Positions 26,063 to 35,520 are shown, counted from the first letter of the stretch. The stretch: DNA of 64,000 nucleotides from Chitinophagaceae bacterium (GCA_947447825.1 CANFLL010000006.1:1-64000), one strand, 5' to 3'. The notes: generated from the sequence alone by a model not told the origin. Numbers and translations are program-made.

Positions 26063-27007
26063 TTAAATTAATCCATTGGTTAACTCCTTTTCGTTGAGTC
26101 CTGTAAAATCCATTGTTTCTTTCAAGGACATTCCTTTGTTTTTTAATTTTTGTGCAATATTTAATTTACTTTTAAGAAGCTCTAGTCTACTTTCCTCTCT
26201 AACCTCTTCTCTACCTTCTACTCTACCTTCTACTCTTCCCTCTTCTCTTCCCTCTTCTCTTCCCTCTTCTCTACCTTCTCTTTTGGCTTCTTCTTTCGAG
26301 TATTCTAAAGCATTAAAATTGTCTCTAAAAACCTTCAGGCTTGATTCATAGCCATGCCTTTGTGCTTCGGTAAATTTTGCTAACTCGGCACTTTCAAAAG
26401 CTTGTATAAAAACAGTATCCTTAAAAATGGAAGGAATCACCTGAAAGTCTTCCAAATGTTTAATAAAGTATAACCATTGGTCTAGGCGAGAAGATAATTC
26501 TTCTTCAGTTTTTAAAAAATTGGGCATCTCCAAATAAATGTAGGTTAGTTTATCGTAAAAAACTTTCCCATACTGGTTCTTCAACTTAATGGTGTGCATC
26601 ACTTCATCTTTGGATTCTTCGTTTTTTGTGTCAAAAGTAAAGTCGAGGATTCCAATGCAATACACCGCACTAAGTTTATAGTTCCACTCCCCCTTTTCGG
26701 CTTGCTCCACAATCGGAAATGTGGAATAATAGATGGTGCGATCTTTAAAATAGTTCTGCTTCACTTTTTGCAGTTCTACAATAAACTTCTCGCCTATTTC
26801 ATTTTCACAGTATATGTCATAAACAGCTTTTCTATCTGCCACCGTAAAACCTAATTGCTCAGTACTTTTAAAACTAATACTTTCAATTTTACGTTCTTGT
26901 TTTAGAAGTGCATTTAAAAAATCAATTAGCAATGGTTTACTGGCTTCTTCAGCAAAGATTTTCTTAAACCCAAAGTCGGTGAACGGATTTACATATTTTG
27001 CTTTCAT
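26063..27007 (-). CDS. Rpn/PDDEXK-family nuclease (recombination-promoting nuclease/putative transposase)
   Basis: This 314-residue member of the PD-(D/E)XK Rpn family starts YVNPFTDFGFKKIFAEE, the family hallmark. The nuclease core follows: DIYCENEIGEKFIVELQ (the D, then ExQ), and FKDRTIYYSTF. E. coli RpnA-type proteins cleave DNA and promote RecA-independent recombination. Before the C-terminus lies an in-frame run of EGREEGREEGR-type repeats, followed by a short helical tail (LNIAQKLKNKGMSLKETM) typical of the family. No terminal inverted repeats surround it, so it is not an intact transposon. It is a single gene. Confidence 0.9.
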   Translation of the reverse strand: MKAKYVNPFTDFGFKKIFAEEASKPLLIDFLNALLKQERKIESISFKSTEQLGFTVADRKAVYDIYCENEIGEKFIVELQKVKQNYFKDRTIYYSTFPIVEQAEKGEWNYKLSAVYCIGILDFTFDTKNEESKDEVMHTIKLKNQYGKVFYDKLTYIYLEMPNFLKTEEELSSRLDQWLYFIKHLEDFQVIPSIFKDTVFIQAFESAELAKFTEAQRHGYESSLKVFRDNFNALEYSKEEAKREGREEGREEGREEGRVEGRVEGREEVREESRLELLKSKLNIAQKLKNKGMSLKETMDFTGLNEKELTNGLI

Positions 27008-27277
27008 AAACTAAATGTTGTTTGGTGCGAAACTATGTTTAATGGTATGAAACAAAGTAATAAATTTCATAAATGGAAATTGGATAGTTAAGAGTTGAAT
27101 ATTGTCATTTTGAATTTCTATCAGTAAAATAATCATCCTCGCAAGAATATTCCTTTATAAACATCTTTTAGGGAAATTTATTGCCTTTTATACCTACACT
27201 TTATTACTCAAAACTTCCTAGAAACCTATTGAACATTGAAATGTGCTATGTTTGTGAAAACAGACTTTTAATTGAAC

Positions 27278-28009
27278 ATGGGCAAATTCTTTCTTTCGTT
27301 TCTGCTTCTTTGCGCTTTATTGATGAAGGCAAATGCACAACAGAAATTTTTTATTTATGTCGAATCTGAAACAAAAGAACCTTTTTATCTTTTGATTGAT
27401 GGAAAAACAAACTTCAGTTCGTCTTTAAATGGATTTTTAACCATCCCACAAATGTCAAACGGTGATTATGATGCGGAGATTGGTTTTGTAAAAAACAAGT
27501 ATCCCGAACAGCATTTCATCTTATCTATTAAAGGAATGGATGTTGGATTTATTCTCCGAAGAGCCAAAGACAACACTTTTAGTTTATTGAATCTTCAAAC
27601 TTTTGCCACACTGATGCCTGTTAATCTTGCCAACAATAATGCAGGAAATGTGCAATCCTCTTTGCTTCAACAACCTATTAGCAATACCAACACCAATCTT
27701 ACTAATAAGTTGAAACAAAAACCCAATTGCACCATTGCTTCCGATGCAGATTATAGTCTGCTAAAAAAGCAAATGCAAAATGCTAAAACCGACTTGGAAA
27801 TGATTGCTGAGGCACAGACCGTGTTTGAAGACAAATGTTTTTCTGTGGAGGAAATAAAAAATCTTGGTAAACTTTTCTCTACGGATAAAAACAAACTCGC
27901 TTTCTTTTTAGCAGCTAAGGAAGCCATTTATGATGGAAATAATTTTGGATCATTACAAGGGCAACTCATTGAACCCGCCATCATAAAACAATTTAAAAAC
28001 GCCCTCTAG
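27278..28009 (+). CDS. secreted DUF4476-like protein
   Basis: This 243-residue protein has a signal peptide (MGKFFLSFLLLCALLMKANAQ) and an N-terminal beta-rich part (FYLLIDGKTNFSSSLNGFLT). A Gln/Asn-rich linker follows, then a helical C-terminal domain with SLLKKQMQNAKTDLEMIAEA and the ending FLAAKEAIYDGNNFGSLQGQ. This arrangement matches Bacteroidota proteins with a C-terminal DUF4476. The role is unknown. The stop is 3 bases before truA, so the pair is probably one operon. The ATG is chosen over a TTG two codons upstream. Confidence 0.78.
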   Translation: MGKFFLSFLLLCALLMKANAQQKFFIYVESETKEPFYLLIDGKTNFSSSLNGFLTIPQMSNGDYDAEIGFVKNKYPEQHFILSIKGMDVGFILRRAKDNTFSLLNLQTFATLMPVNLANNNAGNVQSSLLQQPISNTNTNLTNKLKQKPNCTIASDADYSLLKKQMQNAKTDLEMIAEAQTVFEDKCFSVEEIKNLGKLFSTDKNKLAFFLAAKEAIYDGNNFGSLQGQLIEPAIIKQFKNAL

Positions 28010-28012
28010 CCA

Positions 28013-28753
28013 ATGCTGCGATATTTTATTGAAGTGGCTTATAAAGGCACACATTACAGCGGTTTTCAGACGCAACAGAATGCTGAAACCATACAGTCGG
28101 TTCTTGAATTGGCATTGCAAAAAGTGTATAAATCCCAGTTTCAGCTCACTTGTTCTTCCCGCACTGATGCTGGCGTTCATGCTTTGCAAAATTTTTTTCA
28201 TGTAGATACAGAATCTGAGTTGAACCTAAAGCAAGTTTATAATGTGAACGCAGTTTTGCCAAGAGATATAATTGTGAAGAATATTAGACCTGTAGCGCCA
28301 GATTGGCATGCTCGTTTTAGTGCCACTCATCGAGAATATAAGTATTACATCACCAGAAATAGAAACCCATTTTTAACCGAAACAGCGTGGTTTTATCCGT
28401 ACGACTTAAATGTGGAAACACTGCAACAGGCAGCAGAAATACTGCTTACGTACGCAGACTTTACTTCTTTTTCTAAACGTAACACGCAAGTGAAAACTTT
28501 TATCTGCAACATTATTACGTCAAAGTGGGTGCAGGAAGAGGGATGCTTGGTGTATAATGTGAAGGCAAATCGTTTTTTAAGAGGGATGGTTAGAGGTTTA
28601 GTAGGCACAATGCTTCAAGTGGGGCGTGGGCTGATTACACTCGATGATTTTAAAAAGATAATTGAAGCCAAAGACTGCACAAAAGCAAATTTTACCACTC
28701 CTTCAACAGGATTATTTTTGGTAGAAGTTATTTATCCCGATTCCAAAGAATAA
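28013..28753 (+). CDS. truA: tRNA pseudouridine(38-40) synthase TruA
   Basis: TruA isomerises uridines 38-40 in the anticodon arm of many tRNAs. The catalytic aspartate is in SSRTDAGVHALQNFFHVD. Other family signatures are the start YFIEVAYKGTHYSGFQTQ, DWHARFSATHREYKYYI, and the C-terminal NRFLRGMVRGLVGTMLQVG. The length of 246 residues is normal. An 82-bp repeat array begins 22 bases after the stop. Confidence 0.95.
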   Translation: MLRYFIEVAYKGTHYSGFQTQQNAETIQSVLELALQKVYKSQFQLTCSSRTDAGVHALQNFFHVDTESELNLKQVYNVNAVLPRDIIVKNIRPVAPDWHARFSATHREYKYYITRNRNPFLTETAWFYPYDLNVETLQQAAEILLTYADFTSFSKRNTQVKTFICNIITSKWVQEEGCLVYNVKANRFLRGMVRGLVGTMLQVGRGLITLDDFKKIIEAKDCTKANFTTPSTGLFLVEVIYPDSKE

Positions 28754-28775
28754 GATTTTTTGGTTCTCTTGATTT

Positions 28776-29067
28776 GGAAATCTGAGTCCAAAATGAGTCG
28801 CAGCAGGCTAGAATCTGGAAATCTGGGTTGCCGCTAACCCGTTTCATGTTAGATTTTGGAAATCTGAGTCCAAAATGAGTTGCAGCAGGCTAGAATCTGG
28901 AAATCTGGGTTGTGGCGAACCCGTTTTACGTTAGATTTCGGAAATCTGAGTCCAAAATGAGTCGCGGCAGGCTAGAATCTGGAAATCTGGGTTTCTGCGA
29001 ACCCGTTTTATGTTAGATTTTGGAAATCTGAGACCAAAATGAGTTGCAGCAGGCTAGAATCTGGAAA
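28776..29067. repeat. 82-bp tandem repeat array, 3.5 copies
   Basis: Units start at 28776, 28858, 28940 and 29022, exactly 82 bases apart. Each holds two small hairpins. One is GGGTT-loop-AACCC, where the 6-base loop changes completely between copies (gccgct, gtggcg, tctgcg) while the arms stay fixed. The other is AGATTT-tgg-AAATCT across the unit junction. Conserved stems with free loops suggest selection on structure. It lies between convergent truA and the LolD-like gene and could also serve as a terminator. Confidence 0.88.
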
Positions 29068-29092
29068 TAAGTAATGAAATGATTTTTTCAAT

Positions 29093-29767
29093 CTATCTCA
29101 CAATCTGCCCATCCTTCATCTCAATAATTCGATCACAGTTTTTTGCAAAGTCATCATCATGAGTTACCGCAATAATGGTTTGCTTTCGTTCCTGAGCTAG
29201 TTCCCTAAAAATATCGAAGACTATCTGCGTATTTATTGTATCAAGATTTCCTGTTGGTTCATCGCCCATAATGATGGCAGGGTCATTAATTAATGCCCTT
29301 GCAATGGCTACCCTCTGCTGCTGACCACCAGATAGCTTAGTCACTTTTTTTAATGCTTGCTCTTTCAGTCCTAGCATCTCTAAGTTTCTGTAGGCCTTTT
29401 CTTCAATCTCTGTTCTGGATAATCTTTTTAGCTTTAGGGCAGGAATCATTACGTTTTCAAGTGCAGAAAACTCTGGCAATAAGTAATGAAACTGAAACAC
29501 AAAGCCAATGTTTTCATTACGAAATGACGCTAGTTGATTTTGAGATTTATTAGTAAGCACAGTATCTTTTATGATTAGTGAGCCTTCATAATCAGTGTCC
29601 ATCGTGGATAGAACATACATTAAAGTAGATTTTCCACAACCCGATTTGCCTACTAAAGCCAAAAACTCGCCCTGATTAACCTCAAAGCTAATTCCTTTTA
29701 ATACCTGAAACTTTTCTGGCTCGTAGAAGTGCTTAACGATGTTGTCTGCTTTTAATATAACGCTCAT
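29093..29767 (-). CDS. LolD/MacB-type ABC transporter ATPase
   Basis: This 225-residue ABC ATPase has Walker A GKSGCGKST, the Q-loop FQFHYLLPEFSALEN, signature LSGGQQQRVAIARAL, Walker B AIIMGDEPTGNLD and the H-loop AVTHDDDFA. LolD/MacB-type ATPases power lipoprotein release, cell-division or export permeases. The FtsX-like permease, fusion protein and TolC-like channel directly upstream show it energises one tripartite exporter. The ATG (MSVILKADNIVKHFY) is preferred; an upstream start would translate an AT-rich inverted repeat (NNYQLTIINY). It is the last gene of the efflux operon. Confidence 0.92.
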   Translation of the reverse strand: MSVILKADNIVKHFYEPEKFQVLKGISFEVNQGEFLALVGKSGCGKSTLMYVLSTMDTDYEGSLIIKDTVLTNKSQNQLASFRNENIGFVFQFHYLLPEFSALENVMIPALKLKRLSRTEIEEKAYRNLEMLGLKEQALKKVTKLSGGQQQRVAIARALINDPAIIMGDEPTGNLDTINTQIVFDIFRELAQERKQTIIAVTHDDDFAKNCDRIIEMKDGQIVR

Positions 29768-29783
29768 ATAATTGATAATTGTT

Positions 29784-29851
29784 AATTGATAATTGTTAAT
29801 TGATAACCTACACAACCGATTTTGTTCATTATCAATTGTCAATTATCAATT
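29784..29851. repeat. AT-rich inverted repeat within the efflux operon
   Basis: Arms at 29784-29806 and 29829-29851 (aattgataattgttaattg type) pair over 23 bases with two mismatches around a 22-base loop. The left arm is itself a direct double of attgataattgtta. It fills the 89-base gap between permease and ATPase genes and would sit in the operon mRNA as a stem just before the ATPase start. Confidence 0.7.
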
Positions 29852-29856
29852 AAAAT

Positions 29857-31098
29857 CTATCCTCTAAGAATACTTACGGGGTCAATTTTAGAAGCTTTGT
29901 GCGCAGGGAGATAGCCGGCCACAAAAGTGGTTATCAATCCAAACACAAACGCCAGTAAATAATTGTGTGGGTAATATGTCATGGGGAGATGATGCATTCC
30001 CGCAATTTCAAACTTCACATTATTTACCAATCGAGAGATGATGTAACCCAAGACCATCCCCACACAGCCTCCCAAAATGCCAATGATAATGGCTTGTGTT
30101 AAAAAAATTTTTGTGACATCGCCACCCGAAAATCCCATCGCTTTCAGGATTGCTATTTCACGTATCTTTTGGTTGATGGTCATATTCATAATGTTGTAAA
30201 TTCCAAAGCCTGCCACCAATAAAATGGTCAGCGAAACGGCTCTGGCAATGGTATCCCTCAAGCTAGAACCTGCAACTAATTGTTGGTTACCCATTTGCCA
30301 TGACTCTACCTTGTAAGGTATAATCGATTTTATGTTGTCTATTAATGGTTGCGTATTGTTATAATCCTCCATGTCAATTTGAATGTCTGTCACATAGTCT
30401 TGATTCACGCCTAGTAGTTGTCTGGCCGCATTAATGGCTATATATGCTTTTGATTTATCAACGCTTAATACATCTGTTCTAAAAATTCCTATTACTTTAT
30501 AGTTTCTAGAAATGCCATCTGAAGTAAGAATATTTACGTTGTCGTTCATTTTTAAACCTAGGACTCTTGCCAATTCCACACCCACAAAAATGCCATCCGA
30601 ACGATATTTTAGTTCGCTCCAATTCCCTTGAATAATATGTTTGGCACATCCATACACTTTATCCTCACCGATCACATCAACGCCCGAAACTGTTCCATTT
30701 ACTTTGTTACCCGCATTTTTAAAGAACACACTAATGTTCACCTGAGAGGTAAAGCCTGTTAAGTTTTTTTGTTTGGCCAAAGTGGCAAGTATTGCAGCAG
30801 AGTTTTTGATGCCATCAGTATACTTAATCACTTTAGCATTCCGCACATTAACGAGATCATTAGGATATATTTTTTGGGCAATGTTTGAATGGTCTGTCGG
30901 GCCATCATTATAAATGCGAACATGGGCTAATGCACTGAAAGCAAGATCTGCTTGTGTGTCGTTTACGCCAGACATGAAGCCTGTCATAAATATATACATG
31001 CTGATGCCAAACGTTACGCCTAGCATGGCCACAATTGTTTGCTTTACATCGGTGGTGAGGTGAACCTGAGAAATGCGATTATTAATAGAACTTAACAT
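29857..31098 (-). CDS. FtsX-like ABC transporter permease (MacB/LolE type)
   Basis: This 413-residue inner-membrane permease has the MacB/FtsX layout: an N-terminal membrane helix after LSSINNRISQVHLTTDVK, a large periplasmic MacB_PCD-like domain (about residues 45-260), then three helices. FGIYNIMNMTINQKIREIAILKAMGFSGG is the FtsX-family coupling region, cited here by its core IREIAILKAMGFSGG. With the neighbouring fusion lipoprotein and TolC-like protein it should form a MacAB-TolC-like exporter. The start is 6 bases after the upstream gene's stop, so translation is probably coupled. Confidence 0.9.
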   Translation of the reverse strand: MLSSINNRISQVHLTTDVKQTIVAMLGVTFGISMYIFMTGFMSGVNDTQADLAFSALAHVRIYNDGPTDHSNIAQKIYPNDLVNVRNAKVIKYTDGIKNSAAILATLAKQKNLTGFTSQVNISVFFKNAGNKVNGTVSGVDVIGEDKVYGCAKHIIQGNWSELKYRSDGIFVGVELARVLGLKMNDNVNILTSDGISRNYKVIGIFRTDVLSVDKSKAYIAINAARQLLGVNQDYVTDIQIDMEDYNNTQPLIDNIKSIIPYKVESWQMGNQQLVAGSSLRDTIARAVSLTILLVAGFGIYNIMNMTINQKIREIAILKAMGFSGGDVTKIFLTQAIIIGILGGCVGMVLGYIISRLVNNVKFEIAGMHHLPMTYYPHNYLLAFVFGLITTFVAGYLPAHKASKIDPVSILRG

Positions 31099-31104
31099 GA
31101 GTTG

Positions 31105-32193
31105 TTATTTTTTAGGTAATTCTAGTATTTCATTACCTGTTAAGCCATCTGTTATTTCTGCCCACTCTAAAGTTTTGATGCCAGTTTTGATGCCTACTTT
31201 TTTGTGTTCTACTTGTAGTGTAATTGAATCCCCTTCTGCTAAGTAGTTTGCAGGGATTACCAATACATTTTTCTTCTCTTTAATGATGAAGTTAGCTTGT
31301 AATTGCGTTCCATCTTTTAACAATTGTGGATGCTCTGTAAATGTGGCTTCCACAATAAACGATTGGCTAGTGGCATCGAAAGATGGGTATATTTTAGAAA
31401 CAGAAGCTTTGTAAACATGGGTTTTATCGGTGTTTAACGAAAGGAGTACTAACTGATTCAGTTGAATTCTGTTGATGTCATCCTCCGCCACTTGCAGACG
31501 GGCTATTACTTTTCCGTTGCCCATGTCTGCAATGGCTTCTCCTTTTTTCACATAATCACCATTTTTTTTATAAACGTTTAGTATCAGTCCATTTGCAGCA
31601 CTAATGACCGAATAGAATCCATTGTTTTGCTGTTGAATTTGTAATTGAGCCTTTGCATTTGTAGCATTTAAGGTTAAATTTTGTTTTAAATCCGCCAATT
31701 GTTTTTGCAAAACCTTTATGTTAGATATGTCGTTTTTATATTGCAATCCTACATTGTCGTAATCAGCTTTTGACACGGCGTTGGTAGCTATTAGATTTTG
31801 GTAACGACCAAAGTTGATAGAGTCTGTTTGTTTTTTTATGTTTGCTTGGTTAATCTGTTCTTCCAATTGTTGAATTTGCGGCGCATCACTTGCCATTTTT
31901 GTTTGGGCATATTTCAGGTTCTCCATTGCATTCGTTACTTGTGTTAGTTGCACATCATTTTGAATTCGAAAAAGTGTTTGTCCCATTTTTACTGAATCAC
32001 CCTCTGCCACCAGAGATGTCGTTATATAACCTTCAGAATTAGCGGTAACCTTGTATTGGTTTACTGTAACTGCTTTTCCACTAGCAAAAACCGCATCTAC
32101 AATGTCTTTATGTTCGGGCTTTATTCCCTCTTTGTTTTTACAAGAGAATAAAAGTGCTGATAAAACTAAAATTGAAATAAAAATGTGTTTCAT
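31105..32193 (-). CDS. periplasmic membrane-fusion lipoprotein (HlyD/RND-MFP family)
   Basis: This is a 363-residue adaptor linking the inner-membrane permease to the outer-membrane channel. The N-terminus MKHIFISILVLSALLFSCK carries a lipobox (LLFSC), so it is a lipoprotein. A lipoyl half (ITTSLVAEGDSVKMGQTLFR) is followed by a coiled-coil hairpin (about residues 100-190), the second lipoyl half (GLILNVYKKNGDYVKKGEAI) and beta-barrel domains. This order is that of MacA/HlyD-like adaptors. The ATG directly before the signal sequence is preferred over one 57 bases upstream. Confidence 0.9.
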   Translation of the reverse strand: MKHIFISILVLSALLFSCKNKEGIKPEHKDIVDAVFASGKAVTVNQYKVTANSEGYITTSLVAEGDSVKMGQTLFRIQNDVQLTQVTNAMENLKYAQTKMASDAPQIQQLEEQINQANIKKQTDSINFGRYQNLIATNAVSKADYDNVGLQYKNDISNIKVLQKQLADLKQNLTLNATNAKAQLQIQQQNNGFYSVISAANGLILNVYKKNGDYVKKGEAIADMGNGKVIARLQVAEDDINRIQLNQLVLLSLNTDKTHVYKASVSKIYPSFDATSQSFIVEATFTEHPQLLKDGTQLQANFIIKEKKNVLVIPANYLAEGDSITLQVEHKKVGIKTGIKTLEWAEITDGLTGNEILELPKK

Positions 32194-32233
32194 AATGATG
32201 ATATAATTACTGTATAACAGGACTCTTATTGAT

Positions 32234-33532
32234 TTATTGCCTAGCCTCAATTACTGCTTTTGTATTTAATAAACTTGATAGATTGTTTAAGTATTGATTT
32301 TCTGCCACCAAATAATCCTGAAATGTTTTCAGATATATATCAACGCTAATTAAACCCATATTAAATTTTTGTTTTGATAGCAGCATATTTTTACCAAATA
32401 AATCAAAGTTGTTTTTAGAGCTTGTAACTAATGCAGAAAAAGTATTTAAATTTTGGATTAATAATATATCATTGATATTGCTTTGGTCTTTTGCTACTTG
32501 ATAATTTTGTTCTGCAATTTTCTTTTGGGTATTGATGCTTTTCAATTTATTGTTGTTAGCAAAGCCAGTAAATATTGGCCAATTTAGTCCCAAACCAATG
32601 TATTGATAGTCTGCCCATGCATTTTTAGTAAAGCTCATCTCGAACCGATCTCTATATTCTTGAAAACCAAAATACCCTGTTGCTGTAATTTTAGGAAAGG
32701 CTTTTGCTTTCTGTTCTTTTATCTGTAATTCATTGATAGTAATGTTTGTAGAGTATGGTACTAATGTTTTGTCGGAGTTCAAATTAATATTTCTTGAAGG
32801 AATATTTTCTATGTCCAATGGTATAAGTATAAAAGTTTTTTCAGGGGAAAGTCCAGCTAATACTTTAATGTTAGCCACTGCCTGATTAAACAATTGTTCA
32901 CTTTGATAAATATTCTGCTGCACATTGTTTTTGTTAATTTTTGCCAGATTTACTGCACTAGCATCAGAAAGTCCTTCGTCAAACTTTTGTTTGATAGCAA
33001 GGAAAATACTGTCTACTACCAGGATGTCCTTTTCTGCAATGTCTATGGATTTTTTTGCAACTAAGGCTGCATAATAATACTGACCTAACTTTAATTTTAA
33101 TGTTTGCAAGAAAGCATCCTGCTGAACAGTATTTAATGCAATATTTTCTTTTGCAATTTTTGATTGCAAAATTGCTTGCCAATCAAACAAATCCTTTGTT
33201 AGGGTAAGTCCTGTATTATAGGAATAGTGCTTTCCAAATTGTAGATAGGCAGTACTTCCAGGATGTCCCACTAAAGCACCGGGAACAGGTGTGACAGATT
33301 GTATCAGATTGTCCTGACCATTAAAGCTAGCAAATGCTTGTGGGTAATAAAAACTTTTAGAAGTATTGTATTCGAAAATTAATTGTTCCTCGTTAAGGTT
33401 ATAAACCCGCTGATTAGGATTGTTTTTGAGTGCAATTTGCCAAAGTGATTCAAAGTCGCCAATCTTCATCTGGGCCGAAAGATTATTCAGAAAGAGAAAA
33501 GTAGTTGATAGGTAAACTAATTTTTTGATCAT
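32234..33532 (-). CDS. TolC-like outer-membrane efflux channel
   Basis: This 432-residue protein has a signal peptide (MIKKLVYLSTTFLFLNNLSA) and the two-fold repeat of long alpha-helical and beta-barrel segments of the outer-membrane efflux protein family (KIAEQNYQVAKDQSNIN in the second half, FNMGLISVDIYLKTFQDYL near the end). It forms the outer-membrane tunnel of the exporter encoded downstream. The gene is first of the structural genes, preceded by the tetR gene with a 21-base gap. Confidence 0.9.
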   Translation of the reverse strand: MIKKLVYLSTTFLFLNNLSAQMKIGDFESLWQIALKNNPNQRVYNLNEEQLIFEYNTSKSFYYPQAFASFNGQDNLIQSVTPVPGALVGHPGSTAYLQFGKHYSYNTGLTLTKDLFDWQAILQSKIAKENIALNTVQQDAFLQTLKLKLGQYYYAALVAKKSIDIAEKDILVVDSIFLAIKQKFDEGLSDASAVNLAKINKNNVQQNIYQSEQLFNQAVANIKVLAGLSPEKTFILIPLDIENIPSRNINLNSDKTLVPYSTNITINELQIKEQKAKAFPKITATGYFGFQEYRDRFEMSFTKNAWADYQYIGLGLNWPIFTGFANNNKLKSINTQKKIAEQNYQVAKDQSNINDILLIQNLNTFSALVTSSKNNFDLFGKNMLLSKQKFNMGLISVDIYLKTFQDYLVAENQYLNNLSSLLNTKAVIEARQ

Positions 33533-33553
33533 AAGTTGACAAATAAGTTGAAT

Positions 33554-34165
33554 TTACATTTTTATTGAGTTCCAAATTATTGTTGGTATTTCTTTTTTCC
33601 TTTGTTGCAACATTGTTTTAAAGCCTTCCTCTTCTATTCCAAAGATTTTCATCATTAAAGGTTTGCCCAAAAAAGGAAAAATGGTGAGGCTTTGAATATT
33701 AATGAGCAAATCTCTGGCATCAATCTGTCTTATTGCTCCCTTTGCAACTTCTTCGGCAATCTGGAGATTCAACCCATTTAATACTGCCAGTATTGGCAAA
33801 CTTTCAATGGATTTGAAAACAATTTCTGGGTTATGGTGCAGTTCTGTCAAAATAAAGATGGGTAAATCTGGAATTTCATTCAGTTTATCAATATCAAATG
33901 CTACTATTTTTTCAATTTTTTCTTTCAGTGAAAGGTTGGCAGTAATGAAAACGCCGATTGCCGAAAAGAGATTTCTATATTCCTGATGAAATATCTCTGC
34001 AAATAGTTTTTCCTTAGATCTAAAGTAATAATTAACCATTGACTTAGTAGTGCCAGCTTCCTTGGCTATTTCTTGCACAGATGCGCCCTCAAACCCTTTT
34101 CGTTTAAATATTTTAAGGGCAGCTTGTCGGATTGTTTCCTCTGTACCAATTATTTTTTCATTCAT
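33554..34165 (-). CDS. TetR family transcriptional regulator of the efflux operon
   Basis: This 203-residue regulator has an N-terminal HTH (TIRQAALKIFKRKGFEGASV then QEIAKEAGTTKSMVNYYFRS) typical of TetR repressors, and an all-helical ligand-binding C-terminal domain. It is the first gene of the five-gene unit (TetR, TolC-like, adaptor, permease, ATPase), all on the same strand with short gaps. It therefore probably represses its own operon and is released by an exported compound; the ligand is unknown. Confidence 0.9.
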   Translation of the reverse strand: MNEKIIGTEETIRQAALKIFKRKGFEGASVQEIAKEAGTTKSMVNYYFRSKEKLFAEIFHQEYRNLFSAIGVFITANLSLKEKIEKIVAFDIDKLNEIPDLPIFILTELHHNPEIVFKSIESLPILAVLNGLNLQIAEEVAKGAIRQIDARDLLINIQSLTIFPFLGKPLMMKIFGIEEEGFKTMLQQRKKEIPTIIWNSIKM

Positions 34166-34538
34166 TGAACGACCGTTTAGAACAACTGTTCGAGTTGCAA
34201 AAATAGGATGTTGATATTAACTGCAAAATGTATTTTTTATCGAAAAAGAGTGATAATTCATATTCTGAATACGTTGTAAAAATTATTTTTACAACTTGCG
34301 AATAGCTTTTGGAGAATAGAGAAACAATAGTTTTCTGCAAAAAGTTAATTGTGATTGTCAAATTTCTAGTTTTTGAAAGTGTTTTTATTAATTTATCATG
34401 ATTTTTTAGTTAATAATTTTTTTTAACAACTTTTTTATATACTTTGCACCGCATAAAGAGTAATAGTATTTGCTTTATTATTTAGTACAATTAAAACATA
34501 TATTTAATCTTGAGCATTAATTCAAACAAATAATATAA
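34166..34538. promoter_or_regulatory. divergent promoter region between tetR operon and DUF6089 gene
   Basis: This AT-rich stretch of about 370 bases separates two divergent units. For the rightward gene a TATACTTTG element near 34437-34445 is a plausible Bacteroidota -7 box with a long 5' leader. No gene or repeat array is seen. The TetR operator should lie near 34170-34330, but I could not single out one palindrome. Confidence 0.4.
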
Positions 34539-35498
34539 ATGAAAAAATTTAAAAAGATTTCTCTAATTATCTTAGTACAAATTACTATACTTGCCTTAAC
34601 AAGCAAAAATGGGAATGCACAAGGTTTTAGTCTTACAACTTCTTTAGGTGTTAGTAATTATCTAGGTGACCTTGGTACAGAAGGTAACACGACTGCATAC
34701 AAGCCCGATTTTAGTGTTGGTGCTTCTTATGATTTGTTAAATAGATTACGGTTAAGGCTTAATCTTTCTGCACTAAGTGTTCAAGGAGATGACGTTAATT
34801 CAACCACTAAAGGTGTGAAAAATAGAAATTTGAGTTTCAAATCTCAAATTCAAGAAGCTGCTTTATTAGCAGAATTTGACATACTTGATAATTCATTTAA
34901 CAGTATTATTCCTTATGTCTTTGCCGGACCTTCTGTTTACCACTTTGACCCTCATCCCTTACGTCCTTTATCTAGATATGGAGATGTTTCATTGCGTAGT
35001 CTTGGCACTGAAGGGCAATTTATTCCTGGTAACAAATACGCTGATAGTAAATATAGTTTAACTCAATTGAATATACAATTCGGGTTGGGTGTAAGATTTG
35101 AAATTTCAGAAAAAGTATCACTTGGTTTTGAGGCAAACTACAGAAACCTATTTACAGATTATTTAGACGATGTTAGTTCAAATCACTACATAGCTCCTTC
35201 TACATGGGATCAAGGTGTTTTAGATGCTGGTGGTGAAAATACAGCATTGGGTAAACAGTTAAGAATGGCTCAAGCTTATGCTTGGAATAACAGAATTGAT
35301 GCCAAAACTGGATTGTCAGTGCTGCCTACAGAAGCAAATGCCAGTTTTCCTAGAGGTAATCCATCAAAAAATGATGCCTATTATTCATATCAAGTACGTT
35401 TAAATATTAATTTGAGTTCTATTGATGGTGGTTCTGCTTTCTATTCACCTAGAAACCCAAGTGGTAGAAAGCAACTTAGATGTGCTAGAGTTTATTAA
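34539..35498 (+). CDS. DUF6089 family outer-membrane beta-barrel protein
   Basis: This 319-residue protein has a signal peptide (MKKFKKISLIILVQITILAL, cleaved near GNAQG) and a porin-like beta-barrel pattern. The start GFSLTTSLGVSNYLGDLG is the DUF6089 hallmark, and LNIQFGLGVRFEISEKVSLG is a typical barrel strand pair. The family is widespread in Bacteroidota; its function is unknown, though outer-membrane placement is clear. It is transcribed alone, with a terminator just after it. Confidence 0.85.
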   Translation: MKKFKKISLIILVQITILALTSKNGNAQGFSLTTSLGVSNYLGDLGTEGNTTAYKPDFSVGASYDLLNRLRLRLNLSALSVQGDDVNSTTKGVKNRNLSFKSQIQEAALLAEFDILDNSFNSIIPYVFAGPSVYHFDPHPLRPLSRYGDVSLRSLGTEGQFIPGNKYADSKYSLTQLNIQFGLGVRFEISEKVSLGFEANYRNLFTDYLDDVSSNHYIAPSTWDQGVLDAGGENTALGKQLRMAQAYAWNNRIDAKTGLSVLPTEANASFPRGNPSKNDAYYSYQVRLNINLSSIDGGSAFYSPRNPSGRKQLRCARVY

Positions 35499-35520
35499 TA
35501 ATGCTATTTTTTAAATTACA

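Noticed and set aside
26063-27007. Intact transposon around the Rpn-family gene
   Set aside because: The nuclease family is sometimes labelled transposase, but there are no terminal inverted repeats or target duplications around it.
34158-34361. 67-residue leftward frame upstream of the tetR gene
   Set aside because: AT-rich sequence in a promoter region, overlapping the tetR start; the peptide resembles no protein and has no separate start signal.
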